Below, in pieces: positions 23,088 through 32,173 of a DNA stretch of 39,302 nucleotides. Where the stretch lies: assembly GCA_013388515.1 (NCBI GenBank), contig JACAFC010000021.1, positions 1 to 39,302 of the forward strand, in the 5' to 3' direction. The stretch's first letter is position 1. Each line of letters begins with the position of its first letter. This DNA is from Ignavibacteriaceae bacterium. GTDB lineage: Bacteria; Bacteroidota; Ignavibacteria; Ignavibacteriales; Ignavibacteriaceae. Under the pieces are notes generated by a model. That model was not told the origin of the DNA. It saw nothing but the letters and a program-made list of their open reading frames with translations, and did no database searches. A program made the translations under genes and the position numbers.

Positions 23088-24548
23088 ATGGGAGAAATAT
23101 TAGGTCACTTAAATCCTCAAGATGTTTTCAATCACTTTGAAGAAATATGTAAATATCCTCGACCGTCAAAAAAAGAAGAGAAAATTGCCGAGTATGTGAA
23201 ATCTGTAGGCAAACGAAATAATCTGGAAACATTGACGGATAAGTTTGGAAACATTCTTATTCGCAAACCGGCATCGGCTGGAATGGAGAACTTGAAAACA
23301 GTTTGTCTGCAAGGGCATATTGATATGGTTTGCGAAAAAAATAGAGATGTTGAACATGATTTTGATAACGATCCAATCATTCCTTATGTAGATGGAAACT
23401 GGATTAAAGCAAAGGGAACAACACTTGGCGCTGATAATGGAATTGGTGTTGCTGCGGCTCTTGCTGTTCTAGAAGATAAAAATTTGGTTCATGGTCCTTT
23501 AGAATTTTTATTCACACTTGATGAAGAAACGGGGCTTACTGGAGCTTCGAGCCTGAAGCCTGGTTTTTTGAAAGCCCAAATTTTAATCAATATGGATTCG
23601 GAAGAGGAGGGAAGTCTTTACATCGGTTGTTCTGGCGGTAAAAACACACAAGCCCGATTCAAATTCAAACCCGAAAAAACTCCAGGTGGTTCTGTTGCTT
23701 ATGAAATTAAAGTTGCTGGATTAAAAGGCGGGCACTCCGGTTTAGAAATTCATACTGGAAGAGGTAATGCAATAAAAATTCTCACAAGGTTGCTCTGGAC
23801 ATTTTCAAAAGATTATAAAATTCGGCTTGCAAAAATTGAAGGAGGCAATAAGCACAACGCAATTCCTCGAGAAGCATTTGCTGTAGTTACTGTTTCCAAA
23901 TCTGCCGACAAAGCCTTGAAAAAATTTGTCAAAAAATATAATGATACTGTTAAAGCTGAATTGGCAACAAATGAACCGGATTTGAATGTATCGTTATCGA
24001 AACATTCAATTCCAGCCAAAGTTATGGATCCAAAAACACAAAGGAAATTATTACACGCGCTGTATGCTGTTCCGCATGGAGTAATAACTATGTCGCCAGA
24101 CATTCCAGGGCTTGTTGAGACATCTACAAACCTGGCAACAATAGTCACCGAAGGAAAAACGGTTAACGTAGTAACTAGTCAGAGAAGTTCTGTTGCATCA
24201 GAAATAATTGACATAGTAAACATGGTTTCATCTGTTTTTGAATTAGCCGGCGCTGAACTAACTTTTGGTGATGGCTATCCTGGTTGGAAGCCTGATGTTC
24301 ATTCCGGAATTTTAGGTGTTATGAAATCAACTTATAAAAATTTATTTGGTAAGGAACCGGAGGTTAAAGCAATCCATGCTGGGCTTGAATGCGGCATAAT
24401 TGGCGAGAAGTACCCGGGAATGGATATGATTTCATTTGGTCCCACTATGTTCGATGTGCATTCACCGGCTGAAAAATTAAAGATTGATTCAGTTCCATTG
24501 TTTTATGATCTGTTAAAAAATGTTTTAAAAAATATCCCTCAAAACTAA
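23088..24548 (+). CDS. pepD: Aminoacyl-histidine dipeptidase (Xaa-His dipeptidase, M20C)
   Basis: This 486-residue cytoplasmic dipeptidase matches the full length of PepD. The di-zinc site of the M20 family is complete: H77 and D79 in LQGHIDM, bridging D116 in GADNGIG, the E146-E147 pair in LDEETG, D170 in NMDSEEEG, and H458 in FDVHSPAEKL. The lid domain includes GLKGGHSGLEIHTGRGNAI, typical of M20 enzymes. It hydrolyses Xaa-His and other dipeptides. A ribosome site (AAGGAG) precedes the ATG. It is paired with the PqqD-like gene and ends in its own terminator. The MFS gene just downstream may encode the dipeptide carrier. Confidence 0.95.
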   Translation: MGEILGHLNPQDVFNHFEEICKYPRPSKKEEKIAEYVKSVGKRNNLETLTDKFGNILIRKPASAGMENLKTVCLQGHIDMVCEKNRDVEHDFDNDPIIPYVDGNWIKAKGTTLGADNGIGVAAALAVLEDKNLVHGPLEFLFTLDEETGLTGASSLKPGFLKAQILINMDSEEEGSLYIGCSGGKNTQARFKFKPEKTPGGSVAYEIKVAGLKGGHSGLEIHTGRGNAIKILTRLLWTFSKDYKIRLAKIEGGNKHNAIPREAFAVVTVSKSADKALKKFVKKYNDTVKAELATNEPDLNVSLSKHSIPAKVMDPKTQRKLLHALYAVPHGVITMSPDIPGLVETSTNLATIVTEGKTVNVVTSQRSSVASEIIDIVNMVSSVFELAGAELTFGDGYPGWKPDVHSGILGVMKSTYKNLFGKEPEVKAIHAGLECGIIGEKYPGMDMISFGPTMFDVHSPAEKLKIDSVPLFYDLLKNVLKNIPQN

Positions 24549-24566
24549 AACCAAAAAAATAATTCG

Positions 24567-24613
24567 AGTCAAAGTTATACTGATGAATTTGTATGACTTT
24601 GACTTTTTATTTT
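24567..24613 (+). terminator. Rho-independent terminator after pepD
   Basis: AGTCAAAGTTATAC (24567-24580) pairs with GTATGACTTTGACT (24591-24604) over 14 bases with one G-U pair, followed by TTTTATTTT. It lies 18 bases after the pepD stop. Confidence 0.88.
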
Positions 24614-24634
24614 ACAAAACTGCATTGAAATAAA

Positions 24635-26146
24635 ATGGAAAGCTCATTAGCTAAAAATAATTCTGAACCTTCGAACTTATTAAGATGGATGGTACTGCTA
24701 TTTATTAGTCTTGCAATGTTTGGCAACTATTATATTTATGATAGTATCAGCCCGCTTGCCGATTTAATAAAATCTCAGTTGGGTTTTTCTGATTCCAACA
24801 TTGGTCTTTTAAATGCAATATATAGTTTTCCCAATATCATTATGGTGCTTGTTGGTGGGATTATCATTGATCGAATCGGGACAAGAAAATCAGTTTTTAT
24901 TTTTACTTTTTTAATAATGCTTGGTGCTATTATTACTGCTTTGACTGGCGAATTATTTGTAATGGCTGCTGGCAGATTGGTCTTTGGTCTTGGTGCTGAA
25001 TCTATGATTGTTGCAATAACTACAGTTATTGCACGTTGGTTTAAAGGAAAAGAATTATCGTTTGCTTTTGGATTAAACCTTACTGTAGCTCGACTTGGTT
25101 CGTTTATAGCGCTAAATTCTCCCACCTGGGGAAAAAATTTATATATGTATTGGCAAGACCCACTTTTGGTAACCGTAGCGGCAGGAGTGTTTGCCTTGAT
25201 TTGTTCGGTTATTTATTATTTGCTTGATGTATTAGCAGCTAGGAGATACACGATGCCAAAAGAAGGTGAACAAGACAAGATATTGCTTTCTGAAATTCTG
25301 TATATCAAAGAGATAAAGCGTTGGGTTATTCTTTCAATTGTAGTTTTAGTTAATGTAATTCTATTATTCTTTTACCCCGAAAACTGGTCGCTGTTTCTTA
25401 TGATAGTTGTAGTTTCATGGCTATTTTTATTTCTAAAGCCAAAATCATTTTCAACATCATTTTGGTATATAACAGCATTGTGTGTTACTTTCTATTCAGC
25501 AATGTTTCCATTTCAAACCTTTGCCATTAAATTTTTTCAAGAAGCTCATGGAACCAGCCGAGAAGTTGGCGGTAATTTATCGAGCATATTAACTTTAGCC
25601 GCTATGATATTTACTCCGCTGTTTGGTTTACTTGCAGATAAAATAGGCAAGCGTTCTTTGCTTATGATGTTTGGCTCGCTTCTTATTATTCCCGTTTATT
25701 TAATGATGGCTTACAAATTTGGCAGACCTGATGTTTTAGCCGATGCAGATTACTTGAACATAAACATAAATTTTTTCGATATTCATGCAGCAATTCCAAA
25801 ATATTTGATTTTGCCAATGTCTATGATGGGCATTGCATTTTCACTTATACCTGCCGTAATGTGGCCTTCAGTAGCATTAATTGTGAAATCTGAAAAACTT
25901 GGAACTGCGTACGGTTTGATGACAATGATTCAAAACATTGGGTTATTTGGGTTTAATTTACTCATTGGATTTGCTAATGATTTATCGGGAGCAAGTGCTG
26001 CTAATCCCAGCGGCTATAATTTAGGTATGTGGATTTTTTCTTCGCTTGGTTTATTTGGTTTACTGTTTGCCTTCCTTCTCCGAGTTTCAGAAAGTGGTGC
26101 AACTGGTCATGGACTTGAATTTGGGACAATACACAAGAATGTTTAA
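24635..26146 (+). CDS. Major facilitator superfamily transporter
   Basis: This 503-residue membrane protein has about 12 helices. The MFS motif A is GGIIIDRIGTRKS (about residues 74-86), and its second-half counterpart is LADKIGKRS. It begins LLRWMVLLFISLAMFGNYYI. The middle holds two extra hydrophobic stretches (about 227-265), longer than a simple 12-helix plan. The general style recalls MFSD1-like carriers, recently shown to move dipeptides, which would fit the neighbouring pepD; this is a weak inference and the substrate remains unknown. No ribosome site precedes the ATG, common in this phylum. It begins 22 bases after the pepD terminator. Confidence 0.88.
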   Translation: MESSLAKNNSEPSNLLRWMVLLFISLAMFGNYYIYDSISPLADLIKSQLGFSDSNIGLLNAIYSFPNIIMVLVGGIIIDRIGTRKSVFIFTFLIMLGAIITALTGELFVMAAGRLVFGLGAESMIVAITTVIARWFKGKELSFAFGLNLTVARLGSFIALNSPTWGKNLYMYWQDPLLVTVAAGVFALICSVIYYLLDVLAARRYTMPKEGEQDKILLSEILYIKEIKRWVILSIVVLVNVILLFFYPENWSLFLMIVVVSWLFLFLKPKSFSTSFWYITALCVTFYSAMFPFQTFAIKFFQEAHGTSREVGGNLSSILTLAAMIFTPLFGLLADKIGKRSLLMMFGSLLIIPVYLMMAYKFGRPDVLADADYLNININFFDIHAAIPKYLILPMSMMGIAFSLIPAVMWPSVALIVKSEKLGTAYGLMTMIQNIGLFGFNLLIGFANDLSGASAANPSGYNLGMWIFSSLGLFGLLFAFLLRVSESGATGHGLEFGTIHKNV

Positions 26147-26225
26147 TTAGACAAAATGAACTATTTTATTTGTAATTCTTTTTTGTTTTCATAGTCCTTA
26201 ACTTTATAAAAAAGAAACTTAAACT

Positions 26226-26984
26226 ATGAAGCTGTTAAGATTAAAATTGATCATTTTCTCTTTTCTGGTGATGCCCTCATATCTGCTGCCTCAAAGTTTT
26301 GGTTTTGGATGTTTAGGATTTCCAGGCGGGTTTGGAGGATATTCATATCAGAAATATAAACAAACTGGATTGAATGACTATATCAAAGTCTTTAATCTCA
26401 ATCGAAAAGATTCTCTTTCAAGTCCACTCGATGATTTTGGTCAAGCGCGGGGCTATAGAGTAGGTATAAATTTCTTTAGAAAAAAATTCAGCAGTGTTTT
26501 CATTACCGGAAAAGGATTTTATCAAACACTTAATGAAAAACATCAAGCTGTTGAACAACTAGCATCAGGGTCAATATCAACTACTTACGAAGTTAAATTA
26601 ACCAATTGGGGAGTTGGAGTTGACCTTGGCATTCCTATCATTTCAATTCTGAATTGGAAGATTATAGATGCAGCACTTACTTATAACCGTGCAAAGTTTT
26701 CGAATTCGTCAAATTTTCCCGGGGCAGTTACTGTAGTTAATAATTAAGAAAGTGATTTTGAATTTGGCTACTCGGTTGGTACAGGAATCATTATTGAAAT
26801 TTTAGGCGAGTACATTACTCTTGAAGGCTTGGCTGCATATTCAAAATTTTCTATTAGCGAAATGAAATCAGGTGATAAAAGCATTCTTACTATTAATGAA
26901 AACTCAACTGAAATGATGAAAAGTTTTATCAACGATGGCGGATTTAATGCCGTAATTCAGTTGAATATTGGTATTCCTTTATAA
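26226..26984 (+). pseudogene. Outer-membrane beta-barrel-like protein gene interrupted by TAA
   Basis: A signal peptide (LRLKLIIFSFLVMPSYLLPQ) is followed by a Gly-rich stretch (FGFGCLGFPGGFGGYSYQKY) and alternating strands that look like a small outer-membrane barrel, for example TTYEVKLTNWGVGVDLGIPI. A TAA at 26745-26747 stops it after 173 codons. The same frame then runs on for 78 more codons with matching strands (FEFGYSVGTGIIIEILGEYI) and ends at 26984 with NAVIQLNIGIPL, a natural barrel terminus. Full length would be 252 codons. A single-base change at the TAA codon would restore it. No named family is recognised. Confidence 0.78.
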
Positions 26985-27010
26985 AACAAATAGAATGAAA
27001 GAAAATTGAT

Positions 27011-27973
27011 ATGACAAAATCAAAGCTAGACTCAGCTTGCATTACTGCAATTAAAACTTGTATGGGAACACAAAAGGGAGAAAAAGTTTTAGTTATTACG
27101 GATGAACTAAAAAGGGAAATCGGATATGCACTTTATACAAATGCTTTAAGTTTGGGGCATCAATCGCTGTATGTGGAAATGAAATCAGGTAAAATAAATG
27201 GCGAAGAACCACCCGATGCAGTTGCTGAGTTAATGCAAAAGTATGATGTCGTCTTATGTCCAACAGCTAAATCTTTAACCCACACCAATGCTAGGAGAGC
27301 GGCTTCAGCAAAGGGTGTAAGAGTTGCAACGTTTCCGGGAATTACGAAAGATGTTATGATTCGCGGTATGAATGCGAACTATGTAAAAATCTCAAAGTTA
27401 TCTATTAAGCTCAAAGAAATTTTAGAGAAGGGAAGTCTTGTTAGATTAACTTCTGCATTGGGAACTGACATTTCTTTCAGCATTAAGGACAGAACAGCTT
27501 ATGCAAGCAAGGGATTGTTTCATGCAAAAGGTGAAAGCGGTAATTTGCCAACGGGCGAAACTTTTCTTGCACCAGTTGAAGGGACTTCAAATGGAGTATT
27601 TGTTGTAGATGGCTCAATGGCTGGTTTAGGATTAATCAAGAATGTAAACATCACAATAAAAGTTAAAGATGGCAATGCTAATGAAATTAAAGGCGGCGTA
27701 CTTGCCAAAAAGTTAGCAAAGCAGCTTGATGAAGTAGGCAGGGATGCTCGTAATATTGCCGAGTTTGGAATTGGCACTAACGATAGTGCAAAGCTTAGTG
27801 GAATTTTATTGGAAGATGAAAAAGTAATGGGCACGGTACATATTGCTTTAGGAAATAATGTTTCAATGGGAGGCAGCGTTAATGTTCCAATTCATTTGGA
27901 TGGAGTAATCAAAAAACCTACTGTTTATCTTGATGGTAAGATTTTGATGAAGGATGGAAAGTTGTTTGTCTAG
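27011..27973 (+). CDS. M29-like (thermophilic-type) leucyl aminopeptidase
   Basis: This 320-residue protein resembles aminopeptidase T/AmpS-like metallopeptidases of clan MQ. Candidate metal ligands appear in the usual order: E183 in LPTGETFLAP, E251 in IAEFGIGTN, H277 in GTVHIALGNN, and H295 and D297 in PIHLDGV. The N-terminal domain carries QKGEKVLVITDELKREIGYA. It is shorter than the roughly 410 residues of AmpT, matching the compact archaeal/Ignavibacteria-type members. It probably removes N-terminal residues from peptides in the cytoplasm. The barrel-like pseudogene ends 26 bases upstream. A DUF559 insertion begins directly downstream. Confidence 0.85.
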   Translation: MTKSKLDSACITAIKTCMGTQKGEKVLVITDELKREIGYALYTNALSLGHQSLYVEMKSGKINGEEPPDAVAELMQKYDVVLCPTAKSLTHTNARRAASAKGVRVATFPGITKDVMIRGMNANYVKISKLSIKLKEILEKGSLVRLTSALGTDISFSIKDRTAYASKGLFHAKGESGNLPTGETFLAPVEGTSNGVFVVDGSMAGLGLIKNVNITIKVKDGNANEIKGGVLAKKLAKQLDEVGRDARNIAEFGIGTNDSAKLSGILLEDEKVMGTVHIALGNNVSMGGSVNVPIHLDGVIKKPTVYLDGKILMKDGKLFV

Positions 27974-27983
27974 TCGTCTTGAA

Positions 27984-28097
27984 AATCCCACTTTAACAAA
28001 GGGGCACGCGGCTTTAACCGAGGGGATTCCCTAAATTCCAAACACAAAATCCCTCCCTCTGCCTTTGGCAGAGTACTCCCTTTACTAAAGGGAGTCT
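27984..28097. repeat. Composite palindromic repeat, left of the second DUF559 gene
   Basis: Two parts are visible. The first (27984-28028) has outer arms AATCCC and GGGATT. The second (28046-28097) begins AAAATCCCTCC, contains CTCTGCC-TTT-GGCAGAG, and ends with the perfect palindrome ACTCCCTTTA-C-TAAAGGGAGT (28075-28095). The same two-part layout in the same orientation recurs at 28551-28666 across the DUF559 gene. The DUF559 stop codon lies at the centre of the last palindrome. Confidence 0.85.
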
Positions 28098-28498
28098 ATT
28101 TGTAGTTCCTTTTCCCTAATTGTAATCTGTTCCTTAAAATTCTTTTCAACTAAATGGAAATTGTTTAGTACCATTAAATCATTAAAATGCAATACTTTTA
28201 ACTCTAACGATTTTAGAACACTTTCTCTTTCCTTGTCATATTCTTCTTTTCCGTTATGACTTGTTCCATCAATCTCAACAACTAACTTTAACTTAGCACA
28301 ATAAAAATCAACGATGTAGTGATGAATGATCTTTTGTCTGTAAAATTGATAACCAGACTTCTTATTTCTAAGCAACTCACACCAAAACTTAATCTCACCC
28401 TTAGTTGAATTGCTCTGCATTTCTCTCGCTCGTTCATCAAGCTTAGGATTGTAAGGCAACTCCCTGAAGTTTGTAATTAAACCTTTACCTTTTGACAT
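28085..28498 (-). CDS. DUF559 endonuclease-like protein, intact copy
   Basis: The 137-residue protein has the full DUF559 pattern: SNSTKGEIKFWCELLRNKK, then YQFYRQKIIHHYIVDFYCAK and LKLVVEIDGTSHN. The E (TKGE), D (VDFYC) and E-x-D (VEIDG) residues fit the PD-(D/E)XK nuclease site shared with Vsr-like enzymes. The activity of this family is not established. It is longer at the N-terminus than the broken copy at 9.5 kb. Its last codons (IDSL) and TAG stop are provided by the flanking palindrome. It sits between similar composite repeats and interrupts the space between the aminopeptidase gene and the BCAA operon, which suggests an inserted unit. Confidence 0.88.
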   Translation of the reverse strand: MSKGKGLITNFRELPYNPKLDERAREMQSNSTKGEIKFWCELLRNKKSGYQFYRQKIIHHYIVDFYCAKLKLVVEIDGTSHNGKEEYDKERESVLKSLELKVLHFNDLMVLNNFHLVEKNFKEQITIREKELQIDSL

Positions 28499-28550
28499 GA
28501 TTTAGTTTGAAACTAATTACACACAAAATTAAAAATACTATACAAAAAAG

Positions 28551-28666
28551 TCCCCCTTTAATAAAGGGGGTGTCGTTCCAAAGGAACGACGGGGGATTTA
28601 TTTAACTCCAATTACGAATCCCTCCGCCTCGCTTTGCTCGGGTACTCCCTTTACTAAAGGGAGACT
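28551..28666. repeat. Composite palindromic repeat, right of the second DUF559 gene
   Basis: The first part (28551-28596) has outer arms TCCCCC and GGGGGA around two perfect hairpins, CCCCCTTTA-A-TAAAGGGGG and GTCGTTCC-AAA-GGAACGAC. The second part (28617-28666) begins AATCCCTCC and contains CTCCCTTTA-C-TAAAGGGAG (28645-28663), with 21 bases (28643-28663) identical to the left copy. It ends seven bases before the cimA stop and may also terminate the operon. Confidence 0.85.
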
Positions 28667-28673
28667 AAAATAA

Positions 28674-30281
28674 TTACACAACAGCAGTCAAATCACTGCT
28701 AATTTTCTTTTCATTTCTAGATTTGAACAAACTGTAATTAATTGAATCGCTCAATGCTTGGAGACTTGCTTCAATAATGTTTTGTGAAACTCCAACTGTT
28801 GACCAAGTATTTTCACCATTGCTAGATTCGATCAACACTCTTACTTTGGCACCAGTACCATCTTTTTCACCAAGCACACGTACTTTGTAATCAATCAACT
28901 TAATGCTGGCTATTTCAGGATAAAATCTCATCAAAGCTTTTCTTAAGGCAGAATCAAGAGCATTAACTGGTCCATTTCCATCAGCGGCTGTGTGTTCAAG
29001 TTCACCATTCACCTCAACTTTAAGCACTGCTTCGGAATAACTGGTATCATTCTGATCTTTCAGCACATTAATTTTTGCATAAGTAACGGTAAAGAAAGGT
29101 TTGTACTGCTTTAGTTCAGATCTTAGTAAGAGCTCAAAAGATCCTTCCGCTCCATCAAACTGAAAACCGGAATATTCTAATGATTTCAAAAATCCAACAA
29201 AATTTTTACTGAATTCTTTTTCTTCAGGAAGTTCGATTCCTAACTCCTTTGCCTTATATCTTATATTGCTTTGACCTGATAAATCGGAAACAATTACTCG
29301 TTGAGAATTTCCAACTTTTTTAGGTTCAAGATGTTCATACATTCGGCTGTCTTTTAAAACTGAACTAACATGTATTCCTCCTTTATGAGCAAATGCAGAA
29401 TGACCAACAAATGGTGCACGAGTATTCGGAACAATATTCATAACTTCATAAATGAAGTGGGATAAGGAGGTAGTTTTCTCGAGGTTCAATACTTCGTTTG
29501 TTTGCTTACCTAATTTTAAAACGATATTCGGAATTATGCTGCAAAGGTTAGCATTGCCGCATCTTTCGCCAACTCCGTTAATTGTACCTTGAATATGCAC
29601 TGCTCCAGCTTGAACTGCCATAAGTGAATTTGCAACACCAAGTTCGCCATCGTTGTGAGCATGAATTCCTATAGGAAGTTTCACTTTGGATTTAACCGCA
29701 GTTACAATTTTGAAAATCTCATCCGGAAGTGAACCGCCGTTTGTATCGCACAAAACTAAAATATCAGCTCCGCCCTCTTCAGCTGCCAATAACATTTTGA
29801 TTGCAAAATCAGAATCATCCTTATAACCATCAAAAAAATGTTCAGCATCAAAAACTACTTTGCGATTGTTATCCTTTAAAAATTTTACTGAGTTGTAAAT
29901 TAATCTTTCATTTTCATCATCTGTTAGACCCAAACTTACTTTGGAATGAAATCTCCAAGTCTTACCGAAGATTGATACTACCGGGGTATTGGCGTTTACT
30001 AAAGCAAGTAAGTTGGAATCAGATTCAATTTTATCCGGAAATCGCGCAGTAGAACCAAATGCACATATTTTTGCATGATTTAGCTTCAATTTTTTAACTT
30101 CTTGAAAGTACTGTTCATCTTTCGGATTGCTGCCAGGCCAGCCGCCCTCAATAATGTCTATTCCGTAGTCATCTAATTTTTGAGTGATAAGCAGTTTATC
30201 TTGAATGGAAAGATTTATTCCTTCACCCTGTGTTCCATCTCTTAAGGTTGTGTCGAATAATTCTATGTATGACATATTCAT
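28674..30281 (-). CDS. cimA: Citramalate synthase
   Basis: This enzyme condenses pyruvate and acetyl-CoA to citramalate, the first step of the threonine-independent isoleucine route. The 535-residue protein has the HMGL-like barrel start YIELFDTTLRDGTQGEGINL; the GTQGEG form marks the CimA/TIGR00977 group rather than LeuA, which has GEQSPG. Metal-site HAHNDGELGVANS and GTINGVGERCGNANL are present. A C-terminal LeuA-type allosteric domain occupies about 400-520, suggesting isoleucine feedback. It is the last gene of the operon, seven bases after leuD. LeuC, LeuD and LeuB upstream can carry citramalate on to 2-oxobutyrate. An ATG two codons downstream of the first Met is also possible. Confidence 0.93.
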   Translation of the reverse strand: MNMSYIELFDTTLRDGTQGEGINLSIQDKLLITQKLDDYGIDIIEGGWPGSNPKDEQYFQEVKKLKLNHAKICAFGSTARFPDKIESDSNLLALVNANTPVVSIFGKTWRFHSKVSLGLTDDENERLIYNSVKFLKDNNRKVVFDAEHFFDGYKDDSDFAIKMLLAAEEGGADILVLCDTNGGSLPDEIFKIVTAVKSKVKLPIGIHAHNDGELGVANSLMAVQAGAVHIQGTINGVGERCGNANLCSIIPNIVLKLGKQTNEVLNLEKTTSLSHFIYEVMNIVPNTRAPFVGHSAFAHKGGIHVSSVLKDSRMYEHLEPKKVGNSQRVIVSDLSGQSNIRYKAKELGIELPEEKEFSKNFVGFLKSLEYSGFQFDGAEGSFELLLRSELKQYKPFFTVTYAKINVLKDQNDTSYSEAVLKVEVNGELEHTAADGNGPVNALDSALRKALMRFYPEIASIKLIDYKVRVLGEKDGTGAKVRVLIESSNGENTWSTVGVSQNIIEASLQALSDSINYSLFKSRNEKKISSDLTAVV

Positions 30282-30288
30282 TCCAATT

Positions 30289-30849
30289 TTATTTTATCAT
30301 TTCTGTTTTTCTAGCGTACTCGAACAATCCGCCAGCTTCAACAATTGGCAGGACATCACCCAAAGGTTTAAGTGCATAATATTTATTTGCAGTGAGATTT
30401 TTTAACGTATAATTCTCTAAACTGATTTCAATTTCATCGTTGGTTTTTATTTCATTGTTTAATTTCTCATTAGATTCAAGAGGGACAAGAAATCCACCAT
30501 CAACCGAATTTCTATAAAAAATTCGTGCATAAGATTCTGCAACAATGGCTTGAACTCCTGCAACTTGTAATGCAAAGGGTGCATGTTCTCTTGATGATCC
30601 GCAGCCGAAATTGGAACCTCCGATAATAATGCTAAACTCTGATTTCCAATTTCCGGTTTGAGTGAATTTAATGTTTCCTTGGGGTAAACCACTTTGTGAA
30701 ATCGGTACACCAGATAACGCAAATTCACCATATTTTTTAGCTTCATTCTGATCGGTTAAACTATAAACTAAATGTTCAGCCGGAATTATCTGATCTGTAT
30801 CAATGTTATTCCCAAGAACGAAGGCTTTTCCTTTTATAATTTTTTCCAT
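30289..30849 (-). CDS. leuD: 3-isopropylmalate/citramalate dehydratase small subunit
   Basis: This 186-residue swivel-domain subunit pairs with LeuC to isomerise isopropylmalate (and citramalate in this context). Visible markers are NNIDTDQIIPAEHL near the start and the substrate loop GGSNFGCGSSREHAP. The length is that of the short archaeal-type LeuD rather than the 200-residue proteobacterial form. It lies 12 bases after leuC and 7 bases before cimA. Confidence 0.94.
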   Translation of the reverse strand: MEKIIKGKAFVLGNNIDTDQIIPAEHLVYSLTDQNEAKKYGEFALSGVPISQSGLPQGNIKFTQTGNWKSEFSIIIGGSNFGCGSSREHAPFALQVAGVQAIVAESYARIFYRNSVDGGFLVPLESNEKLNNEIKTNDEIEISLENYTLKNLTANKYYALKPLGDVLPIVEAGGLFEYARKTEMIK

Positions 30850-30861
30850 TCTAACTCTTTC

Positions 30862-32160
30862 TTACTTTAAAAAATCTCTTGGATCGGTTATGTAACCATT
30901 TACAGCAGATGCTGCAACAGTTAATGGCGAAGCAAGGTAAACTTCCGATTTTTTGCTTCCCATTCTTCCGGGGAAGTTTCTATTTGTAGTGGAGATAACT
31001 ACATCTTTATCGACAGCTCGTCCAATAGTATCATCAGGTCCACCTAAACATGCAGCACAAGAAGATTGGGCAATTACACAACCGGCATCTTCTAAAATTT
31101 TCTTTAATGATAATCCTTTGAAAGTTTCTACGTCAAGTTCTTTAGCAACCTGAGTTGAAGCTGGAACAACAAAGGTTGGAACTTTAACTTTATTACCGAA
31201 TAATACTTTAGCAGCAAATTGAAAATCAGACAGCTTGCCTCCAGTACAGGAACCGATGTAACATTTGGTTAGTTTAGTTCCTTTAACATTCCTTACCAAA
31301 TCTTTGTTATCTGGGCTGTGTGGTTTTGCGACTAACGGTTCAAGCAGATTTAGATCATAATTATACTTGCTATGATATTTGGCATCATCATCACTCCGGA
31401 ATATTTCGTATTCATAAACTCCCCTAGCTTTAACATAATTTTCTGTTACTTCATCTGCAGCAATAATACCGTTCATCGCACCGCCTTCAATTGCCATGTT
31501 GGTTAAAGTCATTCTTTCATCCATGCTTAAAGAAAAAACTCCTTCACCATCAAACTCAAGAGCGCGGTAAGTTCCACCATCTGTGGTAATATCTCCTAAG
31601 ATTGCAAGAATCATATCTTTTGCAGTGAGATAATTAGGCATCGAACCGGTAAATGTGAACTTCATTGTTTCGGGAACTTTTTCCCAAATTTTACCGGTAC
31701 CTAAGATGAAAGCTGCATCGGTATTTCCAACTCCGGTAGAGAACATACCGAATGCACCAGAAGTACAAGTGTGAGAATCGGTTCCAATTAAAACTGTTCC
31801 CGGAACATTATAACCCTCCTCGGCGAGAGCAATATGACATACACCTTTGTAACGTTCTGTGCCTACGTCATAATAATTATCAACTGAATATTCTTTAGCA
31901 AATTCACGAAGTATTTCAACGTTTCTATTTGCGTGTTTATTAGCAGTAAATATGTAGTGATCTGGAAAAATTACGAGTTTATTTTTATCCCAGATTTTTG
32001 CTTTATCTCCAAATTCTTTTTTCCAAATTCCTATGGTTGGTGGTCCGCAAACGTCATGAGTCATAAGCGTATCGACATTGAGCCATACGCTTTCTCCAGG
32101 TGTTAAGTTTTTCTTTCCAGATGATTTAGAAAATATTTTTTCGGTAATTGTCATTCCCAT
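30862..32160 (-). CDS. leuC: 3-isopropylmalate/citramalate dehydratase large subunit
   Basis: This 432-residue aconitase-family subunit binds a [4Fe-4S] cluster through C305 (IGSCTGG), C368 and C371 (SSCAACLGG). Other markers are VLIGTDSHTCTSGAFG and TTNRNFPGRMGSKKSEVYLA. The size matches the archaeal-type LeuC/homoaconitase-like group, which often handles both isopropylmalate and citramalate, as expected here with cimA downstream. A second Met (residue 3) could be the start. It is 13 bases from leuA and 12 from leuD, in a compact operon. Confidence 0.94.
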   Translation of the reverse strand: MGMTITEKIFSKSSGKKNLTPGESVWLNVDTLMTHDVCGPPTIGIWKKEFGDKAKIWDKNKLVIFPDHYIFTANKHANRNVEILREFAKEYSVDNYYDVGTERYKGVCHIALAEEGYNVPGTVLIGTDSHTCTSGAFGMFSTGVGNTDAAFILGTGKIWEKVPETMKFTFTGSMPNYLTAKDMILAILGDITTDGGTYRALEFDGEGVFSLSMDERMTLTNMAIEGGAMNGIIAADEVTENYVKARGVYEYEIFRSDDDAKYHSKYNYDLNLLEPLVAKPHSPDNKDLVRNVKGTKLTKCYIGSCTGGKLSDFQFAAKVLFGNKVKVPTFVVPASTQVAKELDVETFKGLSLKKILEDAGCVIAQSSCAACLGGPDDTIGRAVDKDVVISTTNRNFPGRMGSKKSEVYLASPLTVAASAVNGYITDPRDFLK

Positions 32161-32173
32161 ATTTTAGTAAACC

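Noticed and set aside
23166-23380. Opposite-strand reading frames inside pepD
   Set aside because: They lie wholly within a gene whose full catalytic set is conserved and show no protein-like pattern.
9676-26747. Two in-frame TAA codons as evidence of stop-codon reassignment
   Set aside because: Many intact genes in the window end with TAA at the expected family length, for example arsM, leuA and the NO-reductase-like subunit I, so TAA works as a stop. Isolated mutations or errors explain both cases.
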